The position numbers and the translations under genes are program-made. DNA of 64,000 bases, from contig CM049306.1 in the NCBI GenBank assembly GCA_026874595.1, forward strand, positions 73,159,642 to 73,223,641, written 5' to 3'. This DNA comes from Sipunculus nudus. Taxonomy: Eukaryota; Annelida; Sipuncula; Golfingiida; Sipunculidae. Numbering within the stretch: the first letter of the stretch is position 1; every line of letters starts with the position of its first letter. Positions 46,051 to 58,650 of the stretch are shown here, one piece after another. Below the pieces are notes generated by a model that did no database searches, had not been told where the DNA came from, and saw only the letters and a program-made list of their open reading frames with translations.

Positions 46051-49000
46051 AACAAGGGACCTATGGGTCACGGCGCTCAGCTGTTATATATGATAAAAAA
46101 ATATTATTTAGAAATGAGGCACATGCTGGTTTTGTGTGGTAATAAATATAAGCTGTATTATGAGTTGTTGTTGTAAAGCTTATGTATGATTTTGATAGTA
46201 CCTTTGGAGACAGGGAAGAGGACTGATTTCATTTATTTTATTAATAAATGGAGTACTACTGTAACACAGATTTTGACTTGGTCATATAACTTATAAGCAG
46301 CACATATAATATAAGAGTTTAACTATTTATTAAAAAAAAATTACAAATATTGTCCCAAATATAATTTTTATTTAAAATAATAAGAGAATCGTATGATTTT
46401 TTAAAATGAAATATAACTGAAGTGATTATTAAAATAATATTAAAGAATATATTCATGAATGCATTCATGAATACATTTTGAAAGTATTTGCACTGGTATT
46501 CATATACTTTCATTTTTACCTGAATTCCCATTCTTTATGCAAGAAATTTTATAATGGAGTACAAATTCATATTCGTATTTAAATACAATTGCAAAGTGTT
46601 TGCACCATGTCTGGTATTTATATAGTTTTCACCAAACAATGATGTTGAGAATCCAGAATATACAAAATTCACACATTTAAATAATGATCATAAGTACCTG
46701 GTTTTATGGTTTTTATTTATATGAAAAAAATAAATGTAATATATTCATTTTGGACTTATTTCACATCAATGTACACACTAGACACAGTAGGAATCTAGAT
46801 TAATATTATCAACTGCATCTTTGTCTATCATTAATTTCCTTCATATGATCCCTAATGATTAGTAATGAAAAATATGATTTACATTTTTATCATTAAAATT
46901 GAACTGAAAAATACTGCATGGTGTTATTTGGAATATGTGACATTCTATCCATCGAAACAAGATTCTTATATCATCAGTAACTGAATGTTAATTTTTGTTT
47001 TTATAAACAAATTCCTTTTCTATTTTTCTTTAATTTGTTATTAAAAATCAATAAAAATTTATTAATTTATTGTTTATTGTTATGTTGTTGGTTAAAACTA
47101 CTAGATGAGTTTGGTTGGACACCTAGATCAACTGTGGCTGGCCATAAGCTGCCTGGCTGCCCCAGTGAATGCCTCGATTCAAGCATGCATAATTTGCTGA
47201 AAGTTCAACAAGGTCAACATACAGGTGACTCGAGAGGGGCTGGAGAGAACCAAGGTCTGACATTGTCTCATTAAAACATTAATAAAAGCTTCAATTTTTG
47301 GTCAATTTCTTTCAGCTTTCTAAACTAAAAAGCTGAAATCCTTATGTGTGCATGATATGAAAAATTATATCAACAGTGCTCACAGGAAACAAACGTGCCA
47401 TGGTCAAAGTTGGGCAAAATTTAAGGTACTAATTTTATATTTATACTAATAACTTATAAAATTTGAAAATTTCAGAACTAATTTTTGGTATTCAATTGAA
47501 TCTTGATTAAACTAGACATTTCTTGGCACCGCAGGTGCCAGAGTATCCCCAGACATAGTAGGCCCCCCCCCTTTAAAAACAGACCCCCATTTTTAGCAGC
47601 ATATACTGACACTTTGCATATTTATTGTTTCTTCCATCTAACAATCCACAATCTTGTTGAAGATGTTGGTCCTGTGACCTTGATCTTTTTAAAGATGTGT
47701 CCTGTGACCTTGACCTTTGACCTCATGACCCCAAAATCAATTTGGGTCTTGCTTTTCCAATGGGACATATGCAAGTCAAGTTTGAAATCTATACATCAAT
47801 AAAGCAGGAATTATCATCCAGAAACTAATTTTTTTTTACAGGTGGCTCCTGTGACCTTCACCTTTGACCTTGTGACCTCAAAATTGATAGTTTTCTTCCT
47901 CTCTTGGCAGGAGAACTATATGTGCAAGATGAAAGATCTGAGATGAAATGTTTGGCTGAAAATGCATCCAGATCTTTTTAAAGATGTGTCCTGTGACCTT
48001 GACCTTTGACCTCATGACCCCAAAATCAGTTTTGGTCTTGCTTTTCCAATGGGACATATACAAGTCAAGTTTGAAAACCATACATCAATAAAAGCAGGAA
48101 TTATCATCCAGAAACTAATTTTTGGACAGATGGCTCCTGTGACCTTCACCTTTGACCTTGTGACCTCAAAATTGCTAGGGGTCTTCTACTCTTAGCAGGT
48201 GAACTATATGTGCAAGATGAAAGATCTGAGATGAATTGTTTGGCTAAAATTGTATCCACAACTTTTTAAAGAGGTTTCCTGTGACCTTGACCTTTGACCT
48301 CATGACCCCAAAATCAATTCGGGTCTTGCTTTTCCAATGGGTCAAATACAAGTCAAGTTTGAAATCCATACATCAATAAAAGAAGGAATTACCATCCAGC
48401 AACTAATTTTTGGACAGACAGCTCCTGTGGCCTTGACCTTTGACCTCAAAATTTATATGGATTATCCACTATTGGCAAGTGAGCTATATATTCAAGATGG
48501 AAGACCTGGGATGAAAGTTTGGTTTAAAATGCATCCACGTCTTTTTAAAGATGTGTCCTGTGACCTTGACCTTTGACCTCATGACCCCAAAATCAATTTG
48601 GGTCTTGCTTTTCCAATGGGACATATACAAGTCAAGTTTGAAATCCATACATCAATAAAAGAAGGAATTACCATCCAGCAACTAATTTTTGGACAGACAG
48701 CTCCTGTGGCCTTGACCTTTGACCTTGTGACCCCAAAATTTATATGGATTATCCACTATTGGCAAGTGAGCTATATATTCAAGATGGAAGACCTGGGATG
48801 AAAGTTTGGTTTAAAATGCATCCACGTCTTTTTAAAGATGTGTCCTGTGACCTTGACCTTTGACCTCATGACCCCAAAATCAATTTGGGTCTTGCTTTTC
48901 CAATGGGACATATACAAGTCAAGTTTGAAATCCATACATCAATAAAAGCAGGAATTATCATCCAGGAACTAATTTTTGGACAGATGGCTCCTGTGACCTT

Positions 49001-51200
49001 CACCTTTGACCTTGTGACCTCAAAACTGATAGGGGTCTTCCTCTATTGGCAGATGACTTATATGTGCAAGATGAAAGGTCTGAGATGAAATGTTTGGCTG
49101 AAAATGCATCCACAATCTTTTTAAAGATGTGTCATGGACCTTGACCTTTGACCTCATGACCCCAAAATCAATTGGAGTTTTGCTTTTTCAATGGGACATA
49201 TATAAGTCAAATTTGAAATCAATACATCAATAAAAGCAGGAATTATCATCCAGAAACTAATTTTTGGACAGATAGCTCCTGTGGCCTTGACCTTTGACCT
49301 TGTGACCGCAAAATTTATATGGATCATCCACTTTTGGCAAGTGAGCTATGTATTCAAGATGGAAGACCTGGGATGAAAGTTTGGCTTAAAATGCATCCAC
49401 AGTATCTTTTAAAAATGCCAGTCCAGTAACCTTGACCTTTGACCTCATGACCCTAGAACCTATAGGGTTCTTACTTTAGTGGTGGGCCATACATAAGTCA
49501 TGTTTGAAATCCGTATGGCTATCAACACTGGAGATATCATAAGAGGTGTGTGATTTTCACCATATATGGCAATATTCAAGGTCAAGGCCACTATCATAGA
49601 AAAGGTCATGACCCTAATTTAAATAAACATCATCCCATAACCCATACCTATGTATATGCATAATATAAAAGAAATCTGTCCATTAGTTTTTGACTTATAA
49701 TGCTCACAGTACTGTAAGGTGGCAATTTTGGGGGTATTAAACGGCATGAAAACAAGTAAAGAATAATAGGTGGCGCCACCAGTTTCTGGAACATGACAAC
49801 CCTATCCATGATCTTCCATCAACTTGATTTTGGGATAAATCCATGCAGGATTTCTTGAGATATTAAAGAATTTGTGTGATTTTCCCCAAAATTGGACCTA
49901 TTCAAGGTCAAGGACACTCTCCTAGTAAAGGTCATGTCCTCATTTTCAATAGACGTCATCCTCTTACCCATATCTATACATATACCAAGTTTCGTAAAGT
50001 TCCGTGAAATATTTTTTGGGTTATCGCGCCAACAAGATTTATATGCGGCGGCGGCGGCGGGACCGGTATGAAAACATAGTATCCCCCGACTTTGTCTGGG
50101 GATACAATAATGTTACATCCCTGACAAAAATTCTCTAGCTTCAGCAATCCCCTTGTTAAGGGAGTAAATATATTTCTTGATTTTGTACAAAGTGCATTAT
50201 GTTTGGGCCCATAACTTAAAACAATAACGCAATACTGACATCATTTCTGGCATGTGCATAGAGAATGTATAGAAAAATATAAATATTATATATGTTTAAA
50301 GTCAGATCAGTGGTTTTGATATTAGGCAGTCTTGAGGTGTAACAATGGGTTTTTAATGGAAAAATGAAGTTTTTCATTAATATCTCGAAGGTATTAAGTC
50401 CTAGTGACCAAATTCTTGGCATGGTAGGGGATTTTGGAGACATCTAATTGTATGCCAAATTTTAGGAACTGAGAGCTGAAGCTTGGGAGCTGAGCTCTTG
50501 CAAACTGCATAACACTAGCTTGATGTAAACAATATGTTACATGGTGCTTGAAAACTTGAATAAAATCTACAGTTTTTGATCAACTGGTTTCAAATTTTTG
50601 GTGTTAACAGACAAAATGCTAACATAAACATGCTGTGAAAATTAAATCCACAGTACCTTCATTAAAAAAACGTGCCATGGCCAAAGTTGGGTGAAATTTA
50701 AGGTACCAATATTTTATTTTTGTTAATATTTTAAAAAATTTAAAAGATTTTGATCTAATTTTGGGTATACAATTTAATTTTGATTAATTTAAGTTATATT
50801 ACTGTAAAAAAAGTCCATAGCTTTAACAGGTTTTGTGTTAAGTGATCAAATATCTTTCCTGATTTTTTACAAAATGCATTATGTTAGGGCCCATAACTTT
50901 TTTAAATTATACAATACAGACATAATTTCTAGCATGTACATAGGAACTATATAGAGGAATATTTATGGTAAATATGGGGAAAAAACAGATGAGTGGTTTT
51001 GATATTAGGCAGTCCTGAAGTGTGAAAATAGGTTTTTAATAAAAAATTGAGGTTTTTCCTAAATTTCTCAAAGGAACGAAGTCGCAAAGAGCCAGTTTTT
51101 GGCTTGGTAGGAGATCTTGGGGACATCTAACATTATGCCGAATTTTGGATTCCTAGGTCTCACGGTTTTAAAACGTGCCACATCTACGGACGGACGGACG

Positions 51201-51234
<34 letters not shown>

Positions 51235-51284
51235 AATGGACCACGACTATAGCTCAGATGACTTATAGTCAGCTGAGCTAAAAA
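46051..51284 (-). mobile_element. B-type element, reverse, split by a Helitron
   Basis: Pieces are 46051-47511 and 50108-51284. The reversed right end AACAAGGGACCTATGGGTCA-CGGCGCTCAGCTG is at 46051. The reversed left end has a GGAC tract (about 51186-51235) and the hairpin ending GCTGAGCTAAAAA. The break in 'GATTAAATAATGTTACATCC' is intact in other copies (for example 19070-19095). Confidence 0.85.
47512..50107 (-). mobile_element. D-type Helitron (non-autonomous) with ~287-bp tandem core
   Basis: On the minus strand the 3' end has a perfect 7-bp hairpin TGGCACC-TGC-GGTGCCA, 8 bases, then CTAG (47512-47515). The 5' end has the hairpin GTATCCCC...GGGGGATAC and a (CGG)n tract. Comparison with unsplit B elements shows insertion between A and T, the Helitron target. 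The core has about six ~287-bp monomers at 47690-49410 (spacing for example 47695 to 47985). There is one GGTGGCGCCACC at 49769-49780. No Rep/helicase ORF. Confidence 0.85.
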
Positions 51285-51285
51285 A

Positions 51286-52144
51286 CTAGAATACGGGTAG
51301 TCGACAAGCATCTACATGTTTCTGTTTAAATCACGAGTACAGGTAGGACAGGTGAAGTGAGGCATGGATTGAGTGGCACAGGAAAATAGAGTGAGATGTG
51401 TTGCCTATTACCGTATTAGCAAGGATGTGTGCCACATAAACATGATTGTATGTTGCGCACCTGTTTTTGAAAGAAAAAGCTATCCAAGATGTATACCTAT
51501 GCAAAATTTAAGGTGGACAAATCAAACCACTACTGACGTATGAGTGATTTTTACCCTAGGCAGATGAACAGATGGACACCATCCAAAAATGGTTGTTAGT
51601 TGGGCCACCAAAGCAGTAGAGCTATGTAAGATATTACAGTCCTAAGATATTAGTATGGATGTCTGTGTCATAAACATGAACATACGTGGCGCCTCCTGTC
51701 ACAAAATCGAGAAAGCTATTCAAGATGTATACATATGAAAAATTTTAGGAAGATAATTCAAACCACTGCAGAGATATGAGTGATTTTATCCCATGGCAGA
51801 CAAACAGAAGGACGCTGTGCAAAAATGGTTGCAGGTGACGCAACCATATTTTTGTATGATATAAAGCTACCCAAGACCTACACTGGTGCACAATTTCAGC
51901 CGATCTGTCAAACGAGTCCGAAGATATGTGGGTAAATGTGTGCAAAGAGGAAAGGTCAGAGGTCAATCCAAAATGAGGGTGCAGATCACATGTGACCCAA
52001 CCATAATTCTGAGTTTCGTAAAATTCCTTCCATGCAGTGGTTAAGGAGGAGTTCTCTGGGAAACCTATGTGGCAGCGTCAGAGCCTGCAGTGGCGGCGGC
52101 TGGCTGAAAACATAGTACCCACAAAACTCTGTTTTGGCGGATAC
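51286..52144 (-). mobile_element. C-type Helitron-like element, diverged copy
   Basis: CTAG end at 51286-51289 (ACTAGAATACGGGTAG) and the hairpin end GTACCCACAAAACTCTG...GGCGGATAC at 52115-52144. The core has lost most perfect GGTGGCGCCACC copies. It directly abuts the B-element end. Confidence 0.75.
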
Positions 52145-52689
52145 AAATATGACTGACATACAGAAAGACAAATAAAAGGACAGACAGACAGGTCGATTAA
52201 AATAGGGCATCCACTTATTAAGTGGGGCCCTAATAACACACAGGTTTGAGGACTGTAGTGTTGCAGTACTAATAAGGTAAGCAGAGAAAGCTGCAATGAA
52301 TGACCTCCAGTGATAAAGTGGCCTGCTTGACACCACAAGCAAATACAATAAGAGCCTCCAAAATATTCAATAACTAGCCTAAATTTAGAGCTTTTACTTT
52401 CAAATTTGAAATTTTGAGATACTGGAGGTTTTGTATTTTATTTTTTATTATTCTGGGGGGTAATTTCAAGCCCCATAGCTTGGAGGATATAGTTTGCAGT
52501 GACCTAATTTCAGGTTTCCAAGGGGATTTTTTATTGACCTCCCTGGACGTTCACTTAGAAGTTTCTAGGTCCAGCAGTTATGATTTGTGCCCTGCTAACG
52601 GACGGCCAGACACCGGGATGGCCAGACGGACGACGGACAAAGCGCCATTCCTATATCTCAGTTGACTTACAGTCAGCTGAGCTAAAAAT
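52145..52689 (-). mobile_element. F-type element fragment with class-1 left terminus
   Basis: Core phrases 'ATTCTGGGGGGTAATTTC', 'AGCCCCATAGCT' and 'GACCTAATTTCAGGTTTCC' are followed by a GGAC-rich tract and a reversed hairpin ending GTCAGCTGAGCTAAAAA at about 52688. Nearly the same block recurs at 59331-59706. Confidence 0.7.
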
Positions 52690-53653
52690 GTTTTTGGCCA
52701 AAACAACTACTACAGGAAGGGGGTTGGACAGTTAGATCCAGCTGAAGCCAATCAAGAGCTGGCTGGCTGCAGAGTATGCCTCACTTCAAGCATGCATTAT
52801 TGGCCTGAAAGGTCAACAAGTTGGATCGTGGGGTTTCAGTTTTGCCTAGTTGTGACATGGTCTCATAAAAACTTAAATAAAAGCTCCAGTGTTTGGTAAA
52901 TTCTTTTAAATTTCAGATTTTAGAAGCTGAAATCCTTAAGTGTGCATGATATGAAAATTAAATTGACAGTGCTTCCAGGAAAAAACATGCCATAACTATA
53001 AATAAAATTCCTACGGTGAATCCTTTAAGAGATATCCCGCTCACAAGGCCAAAGTTGAAAATCTGAGAAAAATTCATAACAAATCAGAAATTGTAGGTGG
53101 CGCCCCCTACATTGCGCAGCAAGTACAGACCATCAGTCCCAATGATCATAGCAAGTTTTGTGAAAATCCACCCAATGGTTCCTGAGAAATAAGCTTTTAA
53201 GTGTTTTTCTATAATCAGCTCTAAAATGGAGAAAAATAGGTCAAGGTCACCCATCTTCGAACTTGGCTGAGATTTTGTCGACAAACATCTTCACCAAGGA
53301 AAAAAATTCCTACGGTGAATCCTTTTAGAGATATCTTGCTCACAAGGTAAAAGTTCACGGACGCCGGACGGATGGACGGACAGCTTGGGTGACGACAATA
53401 GCCCATCAGCCTAAGGGCTGAGGGCTAAAAATGGAGGGTTTTCCTTAATAATTCGAAGGAACGAAGTCCTAGTGACCTAATTTTTGGTATGGTATGAGAT
53501 TTTGGGGACATCTAACTGTATGCTGAATTTCAGATTTGTAGGACTAACAGTTTAAAAACGTTCCAGTTTAACGGAGGGACAGACAGATGAACAGCTAACG
53601 GTCAAAGGACCACGACTATAGCTCAGATGACTTATAGTCAGCTGAGATAAAAA
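52690..53653 (-). mobile_element. B-type fragment, reverse, containing an E-type fragment (about 53000-53427)
   Basis: The B core ('CAACTACTACAGG...GTTGGACA') is interrupted by E sequence. The E part ends in the reversed hairpin TAGCCCATCAGCCTAAGGGC-TGAGGGCTA with a GGACGGAC tract. B sequence then resumes and ends with a reversed AGCTCAG hairpin at 53653. The right terminus is missing. Confidence 0.65.
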
Positions 53654-54249
53654 TGTGCCATGCCTAAAGTTGGGTCAAATTTAAGGTACTGATTTTATGA
53701 TTAAGCTAATAACTTTTAAAATGTAACAAAATTCTGATCTGATTTCTGGGATATAATTGAACCTTGATTAAATAAAGTTATATTCATGGCAAAACATTTC
53801 TAGCTACAGCAATTATCTTGTTGAGTTTACATATTTCCTGATTTTTCACAAAGTGCAATATGTTTGAGCCCATAACTTCAACAATTTACGCAATATTGAC
53901 CTAATTTATGGCATATGCAATTGAAGTATAAGCAGGAATGGTTATATATCAAACATGAATACAATTACTCCAGTGGTTTTCATAGTGGGCAGTTTTGAAA
54001 AGTAACAATAGGTTTTAACTGGGAAACAGAGGTTTTCACTAAATTTCTCAAAGGAATGTAGTCGCAGTGACCCAGTTTCCTGTAAAGTAGGAGATTTTTG
54101 GGACATCTAACAATATGCCAAATTTCGGAAAAATACATCCAACGGTTTGAAAATGTGCCCTGTTAACGGACGTCAGGGCAGACAGATGGACGACAGGATA
54201 AAGGACCACGACTATAGCTCAGATGACTTATAGTCAGTTGAATTAAAAA
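53654..54249 (-). mobile_element. B-type fragment, reverse, left end only
   Basis: Core phrases 'AAGTTGGGTCAAATTTAAGG' and 'CACTAAATTTCTCAAAGGAA', then the reversed terminal hairpin ending at 54249. Old and truncated. Confidence 0.6.
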
Positions 54250-54366
54250 TCACAAGGTGATCATACTTATACATTTTAATCTGAATATCTGTTACTTGTA
54301 AAGGTATGTTTTGCCCACTATTAAATATATATAAATTAACCATTTTGGCGATTAAATAATTTGTAC

Positions 54367-54411
<45 letters not shown>

Positions 54412-55134
54412 TATATATATATAAATACATTACCAAATAGTGTACATAACAACATTTCAACATTTATCTAACTTTCCTCTCTATTTTTTTCACCATGATG
54501 CCCAGAGCCATTCCTTTACCTCAGCAGAGCCTTACCTGCGTGCCGGGGGGGTTATATAATACTGTTATCGCCAGGTGTGCCGGATTAGCAGAATATCTGT
54601 AATTTATCCTGTTGCACTGAGTTGTAAATAATCAAAATAAGGGTGAAATATTGAACTTTGAAGCAAGATTAATTATTAATTATTCATAAAGAGGCCATTT
54701 ATGTGTGACAGGAAAAGTGAACCAATAGCAGTCTGAAACGTTATTTACATATATATTTAGGGGGACATCAATATAGGGAGGGGCCTTTTGAGAACAGCTT
54801 GGGTTAAGACAGGAGATGAGTTGACTCCCAGCCAGCTGGCATGGATCTCCCAACCTGGTCTGGGGAGATATCACATTTGCTGGGTGGTGATACTCTGGGG
54901 TCAACAAACAGATTGTAAATACAAACTGTCAGGGTAAAGCCAAATGCCATCAAGCTTCAATTAAATAATGTTAATTTCTCCAGTTGTCAGTGTTCTGTGT
55001 GTGAGTGACCAGAGAATCTGAGAGGACTTTACAAGCTGAGCTAAAACTGGGTGCTGAGAAATGTATGAGAATGTGAAGTGTAGGGACAGTGAACGATGAT
55101 AAGTGAGATGAAGAAATATCAAACATAGTCTTAC
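54250..55134 (-). other. Intron of the membrane-protein gene, with an (AT)n microsatellite at about 54373-54425
   Basis: The (AT)n run is almost pure. The rest is unassigned. ORFs here lack motifs. Confidence 0.6.
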
Positions 55135-55303
55135 TGTCATGTTCCACATAGATGGTGATTTCCTTCTGGTTATCCTTTTCTTGTGGTGTTGGTCTCACAT
55201 AGAAAACATGTTCTTCCCTATAAACAGTATCTGCATTGCGCCTTAACCTCATAGGTGGGCCCACACCTCCATCCACATCTCCGTCTATTTGTTCGGCTAC
55301 TTT
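55135..55303 (-). CDS. Single-pass membrane protein, extracellular exon
   Basis: 169-bp exon, acceptor tgaatcttgtag and donor gtaaga (minus). It starts in phase 0 and ends with one base (A) that joins AG of the next exon to give Lys. It reads KVAEQIDGDVDGGVGPP, then MRLRRNADTVYREEHVFYVR and PTPQEKDNQKEITIYVEHD. RLRR is a possible furin-type cleavage site. The last part alternates like beta strands. Upstream exons lie beyond the window or were not recognised. The exact family is unknown. Confidence 0.78.
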
Positions 55304-55370
55304 CTACAAGATTCAAACAGCACAATGATTGAATTTTAAAAATGTTTATGTTCAGTAGTTAACAATTAAA

Positions 55371-57257
55371 GGGACCCATGGGTCACTATGCTCAGCTGAA
55401 ATCTAAAACAATATCAAACGGAGATAAAAGTCTGAGAAGAAGGGAAAATATAGGCCATGGTTGGTTGATATTATTGAAGAGATTGTGGCAAATAATATTT
55501 TGTGATCTGACCATGTGTTTCCTAATGTTGAAACTGAAGCATGTAAGCAGTTTGTCAATTTAAGACCTGTTCCATTACCGTGATCATTGGTTGGCTTTTT
55601 GATAAGCTGTTGACAGTTCAGCAGTTTACACATATGTCCAATCAGATTCTTTTATTAAATCTTTTATTAAATTTTTTTTAATAAATGTTTACTGTTGGTA
55701 TAACTTTCCCACTCCACACGTGGAAGAACTTGATGGTGGGCACGGGGGGGAGGGGAGGGGGGGGGGGAGACAGAAGGGAAGGGGGGAGGGGAGGTAGGGT
55801 TGGTGGGTGCAGGGGAGGGGGGGGGGGGGGTTGGAGGGGGGATAATGATGGGAGTTGCAACACCTCTGTACCTCTGTTTATAATTATTTTCTTTATTTAA
55901 TAAATTTTATGCAGTTGCAATAAAACTATTGCCCCTAGTGCTCAGGTGAAAGGACTCAATAGTGGGGAAGGGAACTGTGGGAGTTAGAAGGCCCTTGCAT
56001 GTATACATACAGAATATGAATTTAAATTCAAAAGTGCTTACAGGAAAAAATGTTTATCCATAATTATTAAATATTTAAAAAACAGGCAGAGATGGAAAAA
56101 CAAAGCAAATCACTTAAATTCCCATTCTACTGAGGCAGGAAAATAATGAATAAGAATGAATCAGATACAGAAAATTATAACATTCATCTAGTTTATGCAC
56201 CATCTGGGGGGGGGGGTGCAAGACAGAGGGGAAGCCTGCTAGTAGTCGCCAAGCTGAGCCAAGGCAAGCCGCCTGGAGTACATAACACAAGTGAAGGCTG
56301 TACTCCTAGGTGGGCTAGATGTAAACAACACTTGACATAGTGTATGAAAACTTGAATAAAAGCTAATCTTTTCAATCAATTCCTTTTAAATTTTAGATTT
56401 AAAAGGTTAAATCCTTATGTATATATGCTGTGAAAATTAAATGAACAGTGCTCACTGAGAAAAAACGTGCAGTTGCCAAAATTGGACAAAAATTAAGGTA
56501 TTGATTTTTTATTTATGCTAATAACTTTTTAATAACTAAAAAATTGCAAACTTCAGATCTAATTTGGGTAAACAATTGAATCTTGATTAAATAAAGTTAT
56601 ATCCCTTAAAAAAAGTCTTCAGCTTCAGCAATTAAAAATATAAATATAAATAAGATTCCAAGTGTTTTTCTATAATCAGCTCTAAAACGTAGAAAACAGG
56701 TCATGGTCACCCATCTTCAAACTTGACCAAGATTTTGTCGATATACATTTTCACCAAATAAATAAAATTTCTACAGTGAATCCTTTTAGAGTTAACTTGC
56801 TCACAAGGTAAAAGTTAACGGATGCCAGACGGACGGACTTGGACAGCTTGGGTGACAACAATAGCCCATAAGCCTAAGGGCTGAGGGTGGAAAATTACAA
56901 AATTCAGTTCTAATTTTGGGTATACAATTAAATCTTGATTAAATACAGTTATATACTTGAAAAAAGTCTCTAGCTTCAACACTTATTAAGTTAAGTGAGT
57001 CTTCACTGATTTTTTACAAAGTGCATTATATTTAGCCCCATAACTTTTATAAATTAAGAAATGCTGACTTAATTTCTGACATGAACACGGAAACTATATA
57101 TGAGATAATTTATGGTAAATACAAGAAAGAAGTGATTTTTATATTAAGCAGTCCTGTGTGAACTGGTTTTTAATGGTTAGGTCTAACGGTTTCAAAACTG
57201 ATGACAAACAATGGAAAACATCTACAGCTCAAATGACTTATAGTTAGCTGAGCTAAA
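55371..57257 (-). mobile_element. B-type element, poly-C subtype, reverse, with an E-type insert (about 56640-56893)
   Basis: The reversed right end AGGGACCCATGGGTCACTAT-GCTCAGCTGA is at 55371. A long G-rich run (55741-55840) sits where the other poly-C copies have their C run. The translated right-half shadow ORF at 55403-55633 matches those at 12434-12667 and 21410-21643, which confirms homology. The E fragment ends with a reversed AGCCCATAAGCCTAAGGGCT-GAGG hairpin. The B left end is at about 57257. Confidence 0.7.
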
Positions 57258-58052
57258 ATGTGGAAGGTTTGGGATAAAAATTTTGGCTTAAAATGCATCC
57301 ACAAGTTTATAAATAGGTGGGTCCTGGACCTGGACCTTCGACCCGGTAGGCTTACATTGTTGTTCAAGTTTGAAACCAATATGTCATTCAAAACAGGAGT
57401 TATCATCTGGAAACAAATATGCAGACAGATGGCCCCTGTAACCTTGACCTATTACCTTCTGACTGCAAAATCAATCAGAATCTTCCCTTACTGGCAGGTC
57501 AGCTATATGTGCAAGATGGAAGATTTGGAATGAAAAGTGGCTTAAAATGCATCCAAAATTTCTAAATAAGTGGGATGGGTGACCTTGATCTTGGACCTCA
57601 TGACCCCAAAATCTATAGATTTCTTGCGATAGAGATGGGCTTTATATAGATCAAGTTTGAAACCGTATGTTAATCCAAACTGGAGTTATCACCTGGAATC
57701 AAAATGACCAACATACAGAAAGACAAACAGACAGACAGACACAGACAGGGTGATTACTATGGGGCATACACTTACTAAAGCAGGGTCTTCATCACACACA
57801 AGGTTCCAGGAAACAAGATGAAACCACAGTTGCAAAATTGATAGTTTCATTATAATTTGTCATTTTAAAAATAAAGGAAAAAATTCGTAAAAAATAGAAA
57901 AAAATACAGGTGTCACCACCAGTCTTCAGGAAATGAAGAAACCAGTCATAATCAACATACCCCCGAGATTTCAAGACACTAGATGAAACTAAAATTGAGA
58001 AACGGACTCAATTTGATAGTCTCTAACACAGGGGAAAAAATTGTAAAAATTA
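57258..58052 (-). repeat. Fragments of D/H- and F-type tandem cores
   Basis: 57258-57730 has D-like units ('GTAACCTTGACCTATTACC', 'GGACCTCATGACCCCAAAAT'). 57780-58050 has F-like units ('CAGGTGTCACCACCAGTCTT'). Terminal sequences are not found. Confidence 0.55.
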
Positions 58053-58650
58053 GAAACTAGGGACCCATGGGTCTCCACGCTCAGCTGCATTTGTCTATAA
58101 GGATATATGTTTATGAGGTTTTCCAAAATATTGGTCCTGTGATCAGTTTGAAGCCAACTTGTCTACCCAAACTGGAGTTATTATCCATAAAATAATTAGT
58201 GAATGGATGGGCCTGTGACCTAGTGACCCCAAAATCAAAAGGAAACTTCCCCAATTGGCAAATGCACCACATGTCGATGATGGAAGGATTGAGATGAAAA
58301 GTTTGGCTTAAATACATCCCCGATCTTTCTAAAGTAGTGGGTCCTGTGACCTTGACCTTTGATCTCATGACCCCAGAATCAACATTTATTACTTTATTTG
58401 TGATCCATTTATAAGTCAAGTTTGAAACAAATTTTTTCCAACCAAACAGGTGTTATCATCTGGAAACTTGTAGGTGGACAGATGGCCCCCATGACCTTGA
58501 CCTTTGACCTTTGTGACCCCAAATCCATAAGTTACTTCCACTATTGGCTGGTGAGTAACATCTGGAAGATAGAAGGTTTGGGACAGAAAGTTTGGCTAAA
58601 AATACATCAACAATCTTTTTAAAGAAGTTTGGCTTTATGAAAACAAGTTT
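58053..58650 (-). mobile_element. H-type element: class-1 right terminus with D-like core (second copy, partial)
   Basis: The reversed right end TAGGGACCCATGGGTCTCCA-CGCTCAGCTGC is at 58053. D-like units follow, with 'TGTGACCTTGACCTTTGATC' and 'CCATGACCTTGACCTTTGACC'. It aligns with the element at 44703. Confidence 0.6.

Noticed and set aside
47101-47200. tRNA-derived SINE or tRNA gene in the 'TTGGACACC...GGCTGGCCATAAG' block
   Set aside because: No correctly spaced A and B boxes and no cloverleaf could be drawn. The block is just part of the B core.
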